DNA from: Skeletonema tropicum
Taxonomy: Eukaryota; Bacillariophyta; Thalassiosirophyceae; Thalassiosirales; Thalassiosiraceae
Direction: 5' to 3'
Assembly (NCBI GenBank): GCA_037178625.1
Contig: CM074129.1
Span: 3,967,963-4,031,962, forward strand
Length of the DNA stretch: 64,000 bases
A model generated the notes under the pieces. It made no database searches and was not told the origin of the DNA. It saw only the letters and a program-made list of their open reading frames with translations. A program made the translations under genes and the position numbers. This document shows, piece by piece, positions 1-10,803 of this stretch. How positions within the stretch are numbered: position 1 is the stretch's first letter; the number at the start of each line of letters is the position of its first letter.

Positions 1-1
1 A

Positions 2-1222
2 ATCGGAAGAATTTTGGCGCAGTGGGGCATTACTTCCACGAAGGAGACGCATGCATCGTTTGAAAGCAGTGTAAAGGAAGTTGCAGCCAACTGCTTCAAT
101 GCCACTATTGTTCAAGACTGGAAACCATTTGATACCTCTGTGGTCCTCCCAGTGGACACGATCGAGTCTTTGAAAATATTGTTGGATCATAATTTGAGGC
201 AGGTAACAAAAGGCGATATTGATCGCACAAAGTTTGAGACGAAAGATATGATAAAGGACAGATATGATGCCTTTTTGCCCTTTCCTCCATTCCATTTTGT
301 AAGGGGTGGGTGTCTTGTTCTTAGCCGTCCCTACAAGGAGCTCAGATTAAGTAAAGAGGAACTTGATCCATTGTCACGATTCACCTACATCGAAAGACCT
401 GTAAAGGAATATATGCTTGAGCAGTTCAATCAAGCACCAAATGGTGAATACCCTAGCCATTTTGTTCGCGCCCTCGCGCTTCATGAAGCTGTGAATGGTG
501 GTCATCCATGTCTCTCCTGTGGGAAGGCAGGGTGCCTTCGTTGGAATTCTGCGCTGAGATCCGACTTTTGCAACATCATTTGCGATGAGTGCAACAGCTT
601 TTACTCTTTGTGTTGTATTGCCGGGAGCGAGAAGGTCCGTAAAGTCTTTAAGAACAAAGCCCACTTCAGGGGATCTTACGCGCACTTCCAGCAGCTTCGA
701 TCTCTCATGGACAAGGCAAGTCATCAGGAAAGAAAGATGTTTTTGCTCTTTGCCACAAGATCGGCTGATCCTGCTTATCCACGCGGAAACAAGCTTCCAT
801 TGTACGCCACTCAGATATTGGGAGCTCAGCCCAACTTGAACAGTGACAGCTTCTCGCCCGACCGTATTCGTATCAAGAGCAACGTAGTATTCGAGCCCAT
901 GCTTTATGGAGATGCTTGGTTCTCTGTTGACGTCCCGGAGGACGTTGATGTTGTTGGGTTTTCAATGGAAGTATTCAATGCCCATTTTGACGCCCAGGTT
1001 GAAGATAAATCAGCCATTGCACAAAGTGAGCAAAAAGAAAGCCTCTCTGCAAGAAAGATCGAACAGCAAATTGTCAGTATGAAGAAGATGCTAGCTCAGA
1101 TACAAAGCATCAAGGGCAAACAAAAGCGAGGAAGCAGTCTTCAGGATTGGGAATTAGACTTACTCGGAAGAGAAAATAAACTTGTCAAGAAATTGGATCA
1201 GTTAGAAGTTGCGAATGAGTAG
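2..1222 (+). CDS. Hypothetical Cys-rich protein, 5' partial
   Basis: The frame is open from the first complete codon at the window edge to a TGA at 1220-1222, about 406 residues, and no ATG start is visible, so the N-terminus lies outside the window or in an upstream exon. The middle holds a cysteine cluster (CLSCGKAGC, then FCNIICDEC about 15 residues later) that could bind zinc. The last 80 residues are charged and probably helical (KIEQQIVSMKKML and following), suggesting a coiled coil. I do not recognise the family. It converges on BUD13 with a gap of about 110 bp. The evidence that it is real is the long open frame, the clustered cysteines and the normal composition. Confidence 0.6.
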   Translation: MGRILAQWGITSTKETHASFESSVKEVAANCFNATIVQDWKPFDTSVVLPVDTIESLKILLDHNLRQVTKGDIDRTKFETKDMIKDRYDAFLPFPPFHFVRGGCLVLSRPYKELRLSKEELDPLSRFTYIERPVKEYMLEQFNQAPNGEYPSHFVRALALHEAVNGGHPCLSCGKAGCLRWNSALRSDFCNIICDECNSFYSLCCIAGSEKVRKVFKNKAHFRGSYAHFQQLRSLMDKASHQERKMFLLFATRSADPAYPRGNKLPLYATQILGAQPNLNSDSFSPDRIRIKSNVVFEPMLYGDAWFSVDVPEDVDVVGFSMEVFNAHFDAQVEDKSAIAQSEQKESLSARKIEQQIVSMKKMLAQIQSIKGKQKRGSSLQDWELDLLGRENKLVKKLDQLEVANE

Positions 1223-1330
1223 GTTCCTTCATATATCAGTGCACAAAATCTGGGGCAAGCGATCCTCGTTTAGCATAACTCTGAGCAGTCACTGTTATTT
1301 CAGAGATTTTGAAAGTAGGCACCAAAATAG

Positions 1331-3130
1331 TTACATGTCAGCAGAACTCCACTTGTAAGCCTCCTCCTTTTTTCTACCCTTACTGTGCAAAGCTTCCAAT
1401 ACTTGATCCTCAAACCCATTCCCACGATCAGTTCCATCCCAACGATAGCCCGGGCGAATCCCATATCTATTTGGTTTGGGAGGCGGTCCTTTATACACTG
1501 GCTTCCGACGCACATTTCCAGATAAATCTGAAGACGCATTCTGAGATGTCTGCTGTTCTTCTTGCTGCTTCTTCCAAGCATACATTGCCATAGGATCTCC
1601 TTCCCTAATCGCTGCCATTCGTCTTTGTTCCATTTGCTCATCTTCAATACCTCTCGCCAACGTCATGCCCGCAGCAGCCTTCAATTCTCTCAAACGTTGC
1701 TCCTCCAATTTCTTTTGGTATGTCCCCTTATTCGCTTCCTGTTGCTGCAATTCCTTCTCGTCCTCTTCACGCTGCCGTTGCAACTCATCTTGCATCGGGG
1801 CCACCGCACGTTTCTTGCCACTAACATCTCTGTAAACCGTCTCTCCCTTCTCAGCACCCAGATTATTACGCTCCAATTCCTCACGTTGTCGCTTTCGAAT
1901 TTTCTTTTCGGCCTTTGCAAAATCAGTGGAAGCGACTAGACCTGCCTTGTGCCCTGATGACATTTTCTTCTCATTTGCGTTTGTGCTACCATAATCGTCG
2001 TCGTCGTCGGAGCTAGAATCATGTCGTCTACGCGAAGCTTTTTTATGCTTCCTCGTTTCTCCCTCCGAATCACTGTCATGACGTTGCTTGCTTCGTCGCT
2101 TATAACCATCACTTTCAGTGTCCGAATCATGACGTCTCCTACGGGAGGATGTGTGTTTATCACGACGTCTATTTCGCCTCCTTCGTTCGTCACCATCACT
2201 ATCAGAGTCGGAATCATGTCGCCTACGTGAAATTACTCTTCGCTTTTCATCATTCCCTCCTTCAGAATCACTATCATGACGTCTCCTACTCGTCTTGTTG
2301 CGACCACCACCACCATCCTCCTCCTCCTCATCAGAATCATGTCTTTTACGACGTGAATGAGTGTGCTCCTTCCCTCTCTCCCCATCGGAGTCACTATCAT
2401 GACGACTCCTACGCCGCCTATCATGATTATCGTCGCTATCAGAATCGTGTCGCCTTCGTGACTTTGTTTGCTGCTTTTCATGCTCTCCCTCGGAAGAAAC
2501 GCCATCATGACGTCGTCTACGGGATGATGACATATTCCTTCGTTTAATGACATGTTCGTCTGTCGATTCATCATCGCTATCATGCCTTCTTCTCCTACGT
2601 TGTTGATGAGATTTAATATTACCATTTGCACCGTCATCACTCTTGTCTGATTCAGAATCATGACGGACTCTACGATTATTACGCTGTGCAGCACCATTCA
2701 AATCATCATCAGTACCACAACCATTGGGTTGATTCTTTACAGGCACAAATCCCCCTGCAACCCGCTGCTGTTGCTGCACTCCATCACCCTTGATTAATAC
2801 CACACCATCATCATCATTATTATTCACTCCCTCTACAACCGTTGGTCCATCCTCCTCATCCATGCCAAAATTATCATTAGATCCAGGTATTAATTCCTGA
2901 ATGTCGTCCATATCTTGGATGGAGGATTGATGATATCCCCTCTTATTATTATTCGCGCCATCATCATCATCATTTCCACCACTACAATGATGATTGTTGC
3001 GCTTCTTTTTCTTCTTTTCCTTCTTCCTCTTCTTTTTATTATTAGCAGCATCGTTGTCATCATGATCGTAATAATCATTGGTGGAGGCGCCTCCCCCATA
3101 TTTGGAGAGGTAGGCTAGTTTGGATGACAT
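1331..3130 (-). CDS. BUD13: BUD13 homolog, RES complex pre-mRNA splicing/retention factor
   Basis: A single-exon frame of 599 residues. The C-terminus is the diagnostic BUD13 signature: NRYGIRPGYRWDGTDRGNGFE, then an AYKWSSADM ending. The N-terminus (SKLAYLSKYGG followed by a Lys-rich block) also fits the family. The centre, roughly residues 150-400, is a run of about a dozen RRRHDSDSE-like units, as in animal BUD13, which carries repeated RHDS/RHDT units. In yeast and animals BUD13 works with Snu17/RBMX2 and Pml1/SNIP1 in the retention-and-splicing complex on activated spliceosomes, so nuclear action is expected. Residues 400-510 are rich in Glu, Gln and Arg and look helical. The ATG is followed by a standard N-terminus and no intron is needed. 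Confidence 0.9.
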   Translation of the reverse strand: MSSKLAYLSKYGGGASTNDYYDHDDNDAANNKKKRKKEKKKKKRNNHHCSGGNDDDDGANNNKRGYHQSSIQDMDDIQELIPGSNDNFGMDEEDGPTVVEGVNNNDDDGVVLIKGDGVQQQQRVAGGFVPVKNQPNGCGTDDDLNGAAQRNNRRVRHDSESDKSDDGANGNIKSHQQRRRRRHDSDDESTDEHVIKRRNMSSSRRRRHDGVSSEGEHEKQQTKSRRRHDSDSDDNHDRRRRSRHDSDSDGERGKEHTHSRRKRHDSDEEEEDGGGGRNKTSRRRHDSDSEGGNDEKRRVISRRRHDSDSDSDGDERRRRNRRRDKHTSSRRRRHDSDTESDGYKRRSKQRHDSDSEGETRKHKKASRRRHDSSSDDDDDYGSTNANEKKMSSGHKAGLVASTDFAKAEKKIRKRQREELERNNLGAEKGETVYRDVSGKKRAVAPMQDELQRQREEDEKELQQQEANKGTYQKKLEEQRLRELKAAAGMTLARGIEDEQMEQRRMAAIREGDPMAMYAWKKQQEEQQTSQNASSDLSGNVRRKPVYKGPPPKPNRYGIRPGYRWDGTDRGNGFEDQVLEALHSKGRKKEEAYKWSSADM

Positions 3131-4016
3131 TATGACTGTATGATGTAATATCTAATAATAATTATGTTGAATTGTGATAGATTTGCAACATCCTCCACCA
3201 ATTGACAACTATCTCCTGGCGGCTGGCGGCTTGTTGCTGTTGATGGTTGCTCGTCGGCTGTGTTGATTGCATATGTAGATGTTTTGCGGTTTATGGTGGA
3301 GGGCTCGTTGTCGCTTTGGCTCACCCTCCTCTCGACTTTGATGCCGTTTGAAACACGATGAGACACAACAAGTTCCTCAAAGCCCCAAACTTGCAAGTTA
3401 GAGTAACTACTGCCTATTTATACTAACAGCAACTCCTGGTCCTCATTCTTGGATCCTTACTGTGCTTTCTTTCTCTTTACGAGTCATTGTGCTTGATTGT
3501 GGCGAAGAAGCAGGCTGTTCGGCAGGATGATCGCATCAAAAACATGCGAATCGTTTTCTACGTTCCCTCTATGGAAATGGGAGTGTGATGTGAGTGGATA
3601 TATACTTATTAGTGGTAGTGGAGTCCCTCGCTTGCCAAGAAGTTCCATGTGACGAATGAGGGAGGAATCATTGACCCAGTATGGACGTGTAATGGCAATG
3701 CATCCATTGGATCAGATCCTGAGGCATTGGTGAAGTGAAGCTGAATGGAAGATCAGAGGTGTCTCAGGCTCAGGCATCTTGATGCGAATGCCTCCAGCTT
3801 CATCCACTTTGGCTTAGGGCCACAGTGTTCTGAAGAGGGATAGGAATGAACCTTTTGCCATTACATGTCATTCTTCTTTATGTCGAGTGCAGATGAAACG
3901 AATATGTTCAAGGTGTCTGGGTTTGAAGAGGCTTGGACTTGGAGTTAGAGATCCGCCGCACTTCCTAACTCATCGACCATGTACTACTTCTGCGTTAACT
4001 CACCGTAGATAGTGAA
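3131..4016. other. Intergenic, BUD13 upstream region
   Basis: About 890 bp between the BUD13 start and the non-LTR element. It should contain the BUD13 promoter and 5' UTR. I see no convincing second gene, RNA gene or ordered repeat. Short frames here lack family signals. Confidence 0.5.
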
Positions 4017-4037
4017 TTATCAATAATAAATCGATCG
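4017..4037. repeat. Target-site duplication, 3' side of non-LTR element
   Basis: A 21-bp sequence (TTATCAATAATAAATCGATC plus one G) that is repeated exactly and in the same orientation at 10925-10945. It flanks the retroelement, and the bases on either side differ between the copies, which fits target-primed insertion. Confidence 0.85.
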
Positions 4038-4207
4038 AGCTTAAAGCTTTGTTAGAAAATTACTCTCTATAATCTAGACAAGTACACATCACTTTTGTGT
4101 TTCTTAGGCTCCTGGAAACCGCAATGGTAGTCATACCATCATCCAAGAAGCCTCAGTGAGGCTTCCTGGGGAATTTGGTCATTTTTGACACAACTCATTC
4201 AATCATA

Positions 4208-7200
4208 TTATGATCGTCGTCGTCTACGTCGAAAACGAATACTACCTTCTGAGTCCCTGCGAGGTGGAAAGTATGATGTGATATAGTGTCGAGATCGAAG
4301 CACTGGAGCTGGAGAAGATTCCTCACGACTGCTATCGGACTCTACTCGAGAGGAGGAGCCATCTCCATCATCATTATCATCACCGTTGTCATCCGATCCA
4401 ACATCGATATCTGTTTCGTCTGCATTGGTGGAATAGGCGTCTGAAGCAGAAGTATTTGACCGCCGTCTGATTCGCAAGTTGGGGAGCCGTGCACGCCGAC
4501 TTCGTCTAGCACGATGTACCCTACGAGCGACAATAGCTGATTCCATACCAGCGATCCATCTTTCCTGATCTATAGTTGGTCCGTCAGCCAATTGAGCAAA
4601 GTCAATGTGCAATAGACTCCTATCCTCAGGCAGGAGCTCATCTTCATCGGTGTTGAGTAGTTGGGTGACTTTCTGAAGAATTTGTTTGTGTTGAGGAAGG
4701 GATCTACCATCTGCTTTGTAATGCACTGTACAATTACGATAAATCCATTGTTGATGTGTCAGAAGGAGAAGCTGTCGCATAAGTCCACTGGCCCAAGTCG
4801 AAGGTTGAACGAAAGTATGAATTGTGGATAGATACTGTGCTTGTAGGTGAACCAGACGCCTACTGATGCGACCCTCCACAAAATTATCCCATCCAAGGGT
4901 GTCGTGTATTTCTGCAAATTCAATATGCTCAGGGTGTCCATCGATAACATCGTACATGTCCAATTCACCGTGTCCAAGGAGATACTCTTCAATAAAATGT
5001 TGTAAGTAAGGATCCGTATCGTTATCTTCCATCCAGTCGCTGAGGTCCTCCACTGCTGCTCGAAGGCTCGCTAGACGACCCGGATCACTACATCTTGTAA
5101 TGTGTGAGGTACTTTCATTGAGACGGCCACAGCTGGGGCAGATATTCTGAACAGAGCTATCCATCTTCGAGAGTTGTCTGTTGGTACCACAAAAGTGTGA
5201 TACATGTTTCGCTATCCAGCCAGTAAACATGGAAGGGAAATTCTTCACTGCTTTGTCCATACCTTCCCAGAAAATCAGATCAAAATGTTGGGATGACACT
5301 ATATCTCGGGATTCAAAGAGATGTTTAGCGGAGGTATATCCGTGCCAGTCGTAAATTGCTGCTATCGGAGAGCCACTAATTTTTCCAAACCCATTATATG
5401 CCCGAACATGCTCAAATGGAAAGGGGGATGTAATGAAAGTGTTGGTTTCCAAGGCGTGAAGCAAGGCTTGCTTTGCAAGTCTATCCATCTCGATATTCCA
5501 GATCTCTTGACGTGTGTAGGTCGAAACATGCCGATAGTCATCCACGTGAGATTCCACTTTTTCAAAGGAGATGGGGAATGGAATTCCTCGGAGATATTTC
5601 TTGAAGAGAGAGAGGACATCTGCTTGAGTCTGATTTTCCACAAGATCCAAATGCGGTTTATTACCATGATGAATGACGCCGGAGTTGTCAAACCAAAGCT
5701 TCACTGGAGATACTATTTCGCTATTTGCTGGAAGCAACGTAGAAGCAGCCCGAAGGAGCAATGCTAGTGCCATTCCCCCAAAGATTTCTCCCCGATAGTT
5801 TCCTGCGAATGGAGATTCCTCTGCCCACGTGCCAACCATTTTCCGGTTAGAAACAGTGCATATTAACATAAAGGCCGCAGAGCAAACGTCAGTGCTGATA
5901 TCCTTCATGAATGAACCGTCTGCGGCACCTTCCACGGTGCCTTGCATGAGTGCCTCTATTAGCCATGAGCCATCACCGTCTATTTGCAGATCTTCCCATA
6001 GACTGTTGTTTCCCCATGACTGCAATACGGCCAAGATGGAAGATGGAGTCGGAGGAGGTGGTGGAAGATAAGTAGAGCAAATAAGGCTAACCGTAGTCTC
6101 ATCCACGATACGCACACTCGCTGCGTGAGTAAGATTGTTGGGTCGGAGGTGGGAGCTATAATGCCAAATGAACTGAGGACGTCGTGCTGTACCCCCATCC
6201 GACGGAATAAAATGATCATACGCACGTATATTTCCATCTTCGTTCCAATTGTACCTCACAATGAGATTATCCTGCTCGTTCCAAAACCAATCAATATTGG
6301 GGTCCAGGCAACGTAGAAAACCAAGGCTGGTAGGAAGGCGATATGTAGGTGAAGTTAATGTTCGAATTGCAGTTCTCCACAGAGTGACATCGGCTCCAGT
6401 AGGTTTCTCAAATGGATACGTTTTCTTTCTGGAGAAGCCTTCCGATCCATCAAGAAGTAGAACGTTCACCTTTTGCCCATCACAAAGAAGTAATTCGGAG
6501 AGAAAAAAGATGCATTTTCTCTTCCGAACTCGATTGAGGCGGACGAGTTGCTGTTTCGAAAAGTGGTTGGATTCTATGAACCATCGCATCACAGATTTGT
6601 CACCCAATCGAAATGGTTGAAAGGTGATAGTTTTGTCCAAATCAAGACGAATTCCGAAATGTGCCAGCAATTCCCACAGATCCTTCCACCAAGATGATGA
6701 TTCAACAAGATAGCCATAACGTTCAAAGGAGTACTGGAAGGGATTCCCATCGAGGCCCAGATCAATGCTAAACGCTTCAAAAGAATAGAGCAGGAGTTGG
6801 CCTTCTAAACCTGAGTCACCCCAGTATCGTTGAATCCAAAAGATTTTCAAGCCAAGGCGCTCAACATTAACATCAAAGATACCCAGACCTTGATATTTCA
6901 CTGGGAGGTGCCGAAATTCAGTACGAATGTTTCGATTCACTCGTAGATATGGAAGTGCTTGGAAGAATACTTTTGACAGTGCTTTATCGACAACCTTCGG
7001 AGATTCACATACAGTGACTAGATTCCAACAGAGACGAGGTTTGAGATGGATATTGAGACTGAGAAATCCGTCAGCTGGAGGGAGATGCGCCGAGGATAGT
7101 TGATCTGCCCAAGAAAGACCTTTCTTTTTCATTTCGTCCAATTGTGTCCTTTGATTTCCATCCGCTGCGACGAAGGTTCCTAGGGCTTCACAAGCTTGAT

Positions 7201-10200
7201 CGGGCGGGATGTGTGCAATGGGAAGCGATGGGCCATTATGTTGTGGAATTACCAATGCCGTTTGGGGGAGATCTCGGTGAGGTTTGATGTATGCACGTCC
7301 ATTCTTGTATCCATATGAAACTACCGACACTTTACATTTTGCTTGTTTGCAATGTCCACCCGTTGCCATGATGATAAAACCCCAACATGTGATCGCTGCT
7401 TGAATTTGATTGAAGAACTCAGTATCTGATAGTCGACGACGTTTGGATCTAACGAGGAGATCAGTGTCGTCTACATAAATGATGGCAGCCAGCATGAGAC
7501 GAAGACCTGTCCAAGAGGAATAAATCGGCTGACAATGTCCCATTCGACGGTATGCATTCGTCTGTAACAGTGATGTGACGGAAAATGATGGCGCCGCAGC
7601 ACTACTACCTTGTCCCATTCCCATCATTGGCTTATCATCAGAACCTTGAAAGGGAGAGTCAGACAAACCGAATCCTGTCCTCAAATGCCATCCCATACAT
7701 TGCAGAGCGACCAGCATCATTTTGACCTGAGAGTTTGGCACTCCCGCTGCTAGCAGTGAAATGGATGACCACCCGTGGTACAGCGCATCATAACAGTCCC
7801 CAAGATCTACTGAAGCCACTGCATAAGGCCAATGCAGGGTGCGATGAATATCCTGATAAAGTATTCGGTTCATGGTAGCATTCTTGGCTCCAGAGAAGGC
7901 TTTCGCATGTTGTTCCAAAGGTAGTAGATTCTCACGATTCAGATTCCTCATCATACGTTGAGCAAAGATAACCTTCAGGACGTAATTGAAATCAGCCTCA
8001 AAAAGACAGATGGCTCGAAGTTTATTGATGAAGACAGTACCCATTTCTTTCTGCAGTAAAACTATCACTGTATGTAGCCATCGTTTAAGTGGCCAACCAA
8101 GACGAATCGCAGTATTCAGTTTTGCTACTTGGAGGGAGGTGAGTTCCTTGTCGAAAGCTGCACAGACGTAATGGTCGTAATGTATATTGGAGTACGACGA
8201 TTGAGTGTCGATTCGACAATGCTTCCACCAATATTGAAACTCCTCTTCCTCTATGTAAGGATCCAAGCCGAGATGTTGTGTCTTTTGATACAGGGAGGCT
8301 GCTTCTTGGAACAAGGCCGCCACTTCCGGAGGAGTATCAGGAGGAAACTCATACGTACCATGAAGGATTTGTTGAACTGCTGGACCATCTCCAAGGTGGC
8401 CGATGTCAGACAGGAAAGGCTCTGAGGCAAGAATAGATCGATGCCCAAGTTGGTATCTCTCACGAATACAATTGCCAGTTTCAGTTTCAACATCCCCACG
8501 TGTTGTGTACCGCGGGGAGAATTCCGGAAAATCTTCATCTGGCACTATAACTTCACATAACGGTGAAGCCCGAGGTTTCCCCATCTTCAACTTCAGAGTT
8601 TTGAATTTCTTCTGTCTCGCCTCCTTCTTCAAAATCCGCTTGACTTCGTCCGCTGCTTCGTCATCCCCTCGTTTCTTTGCTGCTGCCAATCTCTTTTGCA
8701 GCATACGATTTCTCAGCATGGGCGCATCATCACGTAGGGCTTCAAGAAGTTCTATGCAAGCGAAGCGTTCCGTCTGTGCTTCGGCAATGGTGATGTCCCG
8801 AGGTTCAGGAACGTCTATCGCTCGGCATAGTTTGAATAGATTCCGACCGTCAGGTACCTTCCCTTGCTTGAAGCGAATAACTCTATTTAGACATCGTAGC
8901 TTCCGAAGAACGACAGAAACTTCTTCACAAAAGTCAATATTCCGATTCCCACCTCTATTACACTCCCGTTCAGCACAACGTTGATGTTCCGTTTCCTGCA
9001 CATCCCATCGATTGAGGAGGACGAGTTTCTCTTCTTTGGTGAGAGCTGTGGAATTTGCAATAGTATCCAGTCGTTGCCTCATATTGTGCCGCTCATTCAG
9101 TTCATTCAATCTCTTGTTGTACGCCGTCCGTAGACGGGGAACTTTACTCCGAACCCCACGCCCTTGTGGGCGTGGCATATGAGGAAGATGGGTGCCTAAA
9201 ACCGATGGAGCATGGAAATCAAACACCAACAGACGATGGTCCCCAACGTGGGCGCCGTGAGCAGCTGCATATGCATTTGTACACAGAATCCCCTCGGTAG
9301 CAAACATTGTCATCAGAGGTTTACGTCCAGATTCATGAGAGTTCGGTAGGTGTTCTCCATTGATACGTTGAAATTGACATGACATCTGCAAATCCTCCTC
9401 CTGCAGACGCGTTGCTAGACCGTCTCGATATACGTCTTCATTGAAGTCACCAACTAGAATGATATTGTCACCCTTCTTTTTCCATAATAATAGCTGTTTG
9501 ACCAATTGTTGAATGAAGTATTTGCATGGATCTGTGAAACAACCTCTACCCCGAAGGTATCGCTGTCGTTGGCTGTATACGGTGTAGTTGCGGTGACGTT
9601 GGTTTCGACGACCATATCTCGATGAAGAGGGAGGATTATAGGCACAAATCAGCCAAGTGGCGTGTGCTTCGGTACCAAGACGCATATAGCACCATTGTCC
9701 TAACGAATCATCGTCCATTCCTTTCTTAGAAGCAAAGCCGGAAGTTCTGCCAGTAGCTAGAATTGAGGTCCCCCCAGGTTGAGTTCTACCATCGGAGCCA
9801 GACAGCCTATCGTTCCGATTGTAGGCTACACTGCAATAGCGTTCTTCCCCAATACCAAAGACGTCATCAAACTGCTGATCTGATGTTGACATGTCCCATT
9901 GAACACAGTTTTCAACGCTGCAATAAATATCTGACTGAAACTTTTTCCGAGTGGTTTCTATCCTGCCTATCTTCTCATTTCCTCTTCCTTTAGTGAACAG
10001 TTGCAGGCCATTAACATTATTTAAAATGATACGCAGGGTATCATGTGTTTTCGGAGGAGGAGGAAGGCCATGTGAATCTCGATCTTGTGTCGCTAACATT
10101 TCTTCCAAGTAGTCCACTTGATCGTCAACATCTCGTTTTGCTGCCTTCCGAGTATTAATCGATGGGAGAGGGGGACTTGAATGTTCTTTCTGTCCTCCTT

Positions 10201-10387
10201 TTCTAGATGCCCAAAAGAGTTCCTTATAGGTGGGTTGTGCTTTTGCTAGAAATCGCTTCTTTTTGTTCCGCCACACGCCTGCCCGGGATTGGGAATGATA
10301 CCGAGGAGACCCTGACGGAACTGAGTGTAAGTCACTGCGTTCACCACTAGAGACACTCATACTAGAGGCCGCAGAACTGACGCTCAT
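4208..10387 (-). CDS. Non-LTR retrotransposon ORF2: endonuclease, reverse transcriptase, RNase H
   Basis: 2059 residues without interruption. The apurinic-like endonuclease spans about residues 115-395 (LNNVNGLQ near 122, ILVGDFNED near 313, VGDHRLLVFDF near 381). The reverse transcriptase spans about 780-1010: NKLRAICL, motif A ASVDLGDCYDAL near 860, motif B GMGQGSSAAAPSF near 925, catalytic YVDD near 971. RNase H spans about 1487-1640, with acidic residues in ADGSF, GEIFGG and WFDNSG, and ESHVDD near 1612. A CPSCG...SHITRC cluster near 1750 resembles the zinc-binding tail of such proteins. The C-terminus (about 1960-2059) has an Arg-rich block, an acidic block and a final Arg-rich stretch. 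It copies element RNA into DNA at a nicked target in the nucleus. The start codon overlaps the stop of the upstream frame (TAATG). Confidence 0.93.
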   Translation of the reverse strand: MSVSSAASSMSVSSGERSDLHSVPSGSPRYHSQSRAGVWRNKKKRFLAKAQPTYKELFWASRKGGQKEHSSPPLPSINTRKAAKRDVDDQVDYLEEMLATQDRDSHGLPPPPKTHDTLRIILNNVNGLQLFTKGRGNEKIGRIETTRKKFQSDIYCSVENCVQWDMSTSDQQFDDVFGIGEERYCSVAYNRNDRLSGSDGRTQPGGTSILATGRTSGFASKKGMDDDSLGQWCYMRLGTEAHATWLICAYNPPSSSRYGRRNQRHRNYTVYSQRQRYLRGRGCFTDPCKYFIQQLVKQLLLWKKKGDNIILVGDFNEDVYRDGLATRLQEEDLQMSCQFQRINGEHLPNSHESGRKPLMTMFATEGILCTNAYAAAHGAHVGDHRLLVFDFHAPSVLGTHLPHMPRPQGRGVRSKVPRLRTAYNKRLNELNERHNMRQRLDTIANSTALTKEEKLVLLNRWDVQETEHQRCAERECNRGGNRNIDFCEEVSVVLRKLRCLNRVIRFKQGKVPDGRNLFKLCRAIDVPEPRDITIAEAQTERFACIELLEALRDDAPMLRNRMLQKRLAAAKKRGDDEAADEVKRILKKEARQKKFKTLKLKMGKPRASPLCEVIVPDEDFPEFSPRYTTRGDVETETGNCIRERYQLGHRSILASEPFLSDIGHLGDGPAVQQILHGTYEFPPDTPPEVAALFQEAASLYQKTQHLGLDPYIEEEEFQYWWKHCRIDTQSSYSNIHYDHYVCAAFDKELTSLQVAKLNTAIRLGWPLKRWLHTVIVLLQKEMGTVFINKLRAICLFEADFNYVLKVIFAQRMMRNLNRENLLPLEQHAKAFSGAKNATMNRILYQDIHRTLHWPYAVASVDLGDCYDALYHGWSSISLLAAGVPNSQVKMMLVALQCMGWHLRTGFGLSDSPFQGSDDKPMMGMGQGSSAAAPSFSVTSLLQTNAYRRMGHCQPIYSSWTGLRLMLAAIIYVDDTDLLVRSKRRRLSDTEFFNQIQAAITCWGFIIMATGGHCKQAKCKVSVVSYGYKNGRAYIKPHRDLPQTALVIPQHNGPSLPIAHIPPDQACEALGTFVAADGNQRTQLDEMKKKGLSWADQLSSAHLPPADGFLSLNIHLKPRLCWNLVTVCESPKVVDKALSKVFFQALPYLRVNRNIRTEFRHLPVKYQGLGIFDVNVERLGLKIFWIQRYWGDSGLEGQLLLYSFEAFSIDLGLDGNPFQYSFERYGYLVESSSWWKDLWELLAHFGIRLDLDKTITFQPFRLGDKSVMRWFIESNHFSKQQLVRLNRVRKRKCIFFLSELLLCDGQKVNVLLLDGSEGFSRKKTYPFEKPTGADVTLWRTAIRTLTSPTYRLPTSLGFLRCLDPNIDWFWNEQDNLIVRYNWNEDGNIRAYDHFIPSDGGTARRPQFIWHYSSHLRPNNLTHAASVRIVDETTVSLICSTYLPPPPPTPSSILAVLQSWGNNSLWEDLQIDGDGSWLIEALMQGTVEGAADGSFMKDISTDVCSAAFMLICTVSNRKMVGTWAEESPFAGNYRGEIFGGMALALLLRAASTLLPANSEIVSPVKLWFDNSGVIHHGNKPHLDLVENQTQADVLSLFKKYLRGIPFPISFEKVESHVDDYRHVSTYTRQEIWNIEMDRLAKQALLHALETNTFITSPFPFEHVRAYNGFGKISGSPIAAIYDWHGYTSAKHLFESRDIVSSQHFDLIFWEGMDKAVKNFPSMFTGWIAKHVSHFCGTNRQLSKMDSSVQNICPSCGRLNESTSHITRCSDPGRLASLRAAVEDLSDWMEDNDTDPYLQHFIEEYLLGHGELDMYDVIDGHPEHIEFAEIHDTLGWDNFVEGRISRRLVHLQAQYLSTIHTFVQPSTWASGLMRQLLLLTHQQWIYRNCTVHYKADGRSLPQHKQILQKVTQLLNTDEDELLPEDRSLLHIDFAQLADGPTIDQERWIAGMESAIVARRVHRARRSRRARLPNLRIRRRSNTSASDAYSTNADETDIDVGSDDNGDDNDDGDGSSSRVESDSSREESSPAPVLRSRHYITSYFPPRRDSEGSIRFRRRRRRS

Positions 10388-10803
10388 TATGTAGTCGTCC
10401 GACTTCGATCCATCGCAGACACGAAGGCTGGAGGAGGATCTTGGCCAGGACGATTACCCGAAGCGTGGTCATATTCATTGTAATCACATTTGTCGAAAAT
10501 ACGGGAAAGGAAGCTTCCAGCTGATATGATGACTGTTTTAGATGATTTACACCAAAGTAGAAAGAGCAATTGCTCTGTTGGGATCAATTGTGATGTGATA
10601 GATTGTTTGCTTTTCAATTGCACAAGACAAAATTTGAATTTGGCACGCCTCCGGCTGTCGGCGATATAATTGCTTAGTTCAAATTTGTACGATGATCTCC
10701 ACACCAAGACAAGGCGATATAGACGATAGGGGGTTGGTTCTCCCACTGTCAATAGAGCATCTTGGAGCTGAAAAACGGAATCCATAGCAGATCTCAACGC
10801 CAT
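10387..10803 (-). CDS. Non-LTR retrotransposon ORF1
   Basis: A 138-residue frame inside the element, directly upstream of ORF2. Its TAA stop (10389-10387) shares one base with the ORF2 ATG (10387-10385). It has no recognisable zinc knuckle, RRM or coiled coil and is shorter than usual LINE ORF1 proteins. The reason to believe it is translated is position: right length of leader, only small frame upstream of ORF2, and a tight stop-start overlap of the kind known to allow termination-reinitiation in some non-LTR elements. It could instead be a leader frame with a regulatory role. Confidence 0.55.
   Translation of the reverse strand: MALRSAMDSVFQLQDALLTVGEPTPYRLYRLVLVWRSSYKFELSNYIADSRRRAKFKFCLVQLKSKQSITSQLIPTEQLLFLLWCKSSKTVIISAGSFLSRIFDKCDYNEYDHASGNRPGQDPPPAFVSAMDRSRTTT

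Noticed and set aside
1936..2700. Several long frames opposite or overlapping BUD13
   Set aside because: They mirror the Arg-His-Asp-Ser repeat region and vanish outside it.
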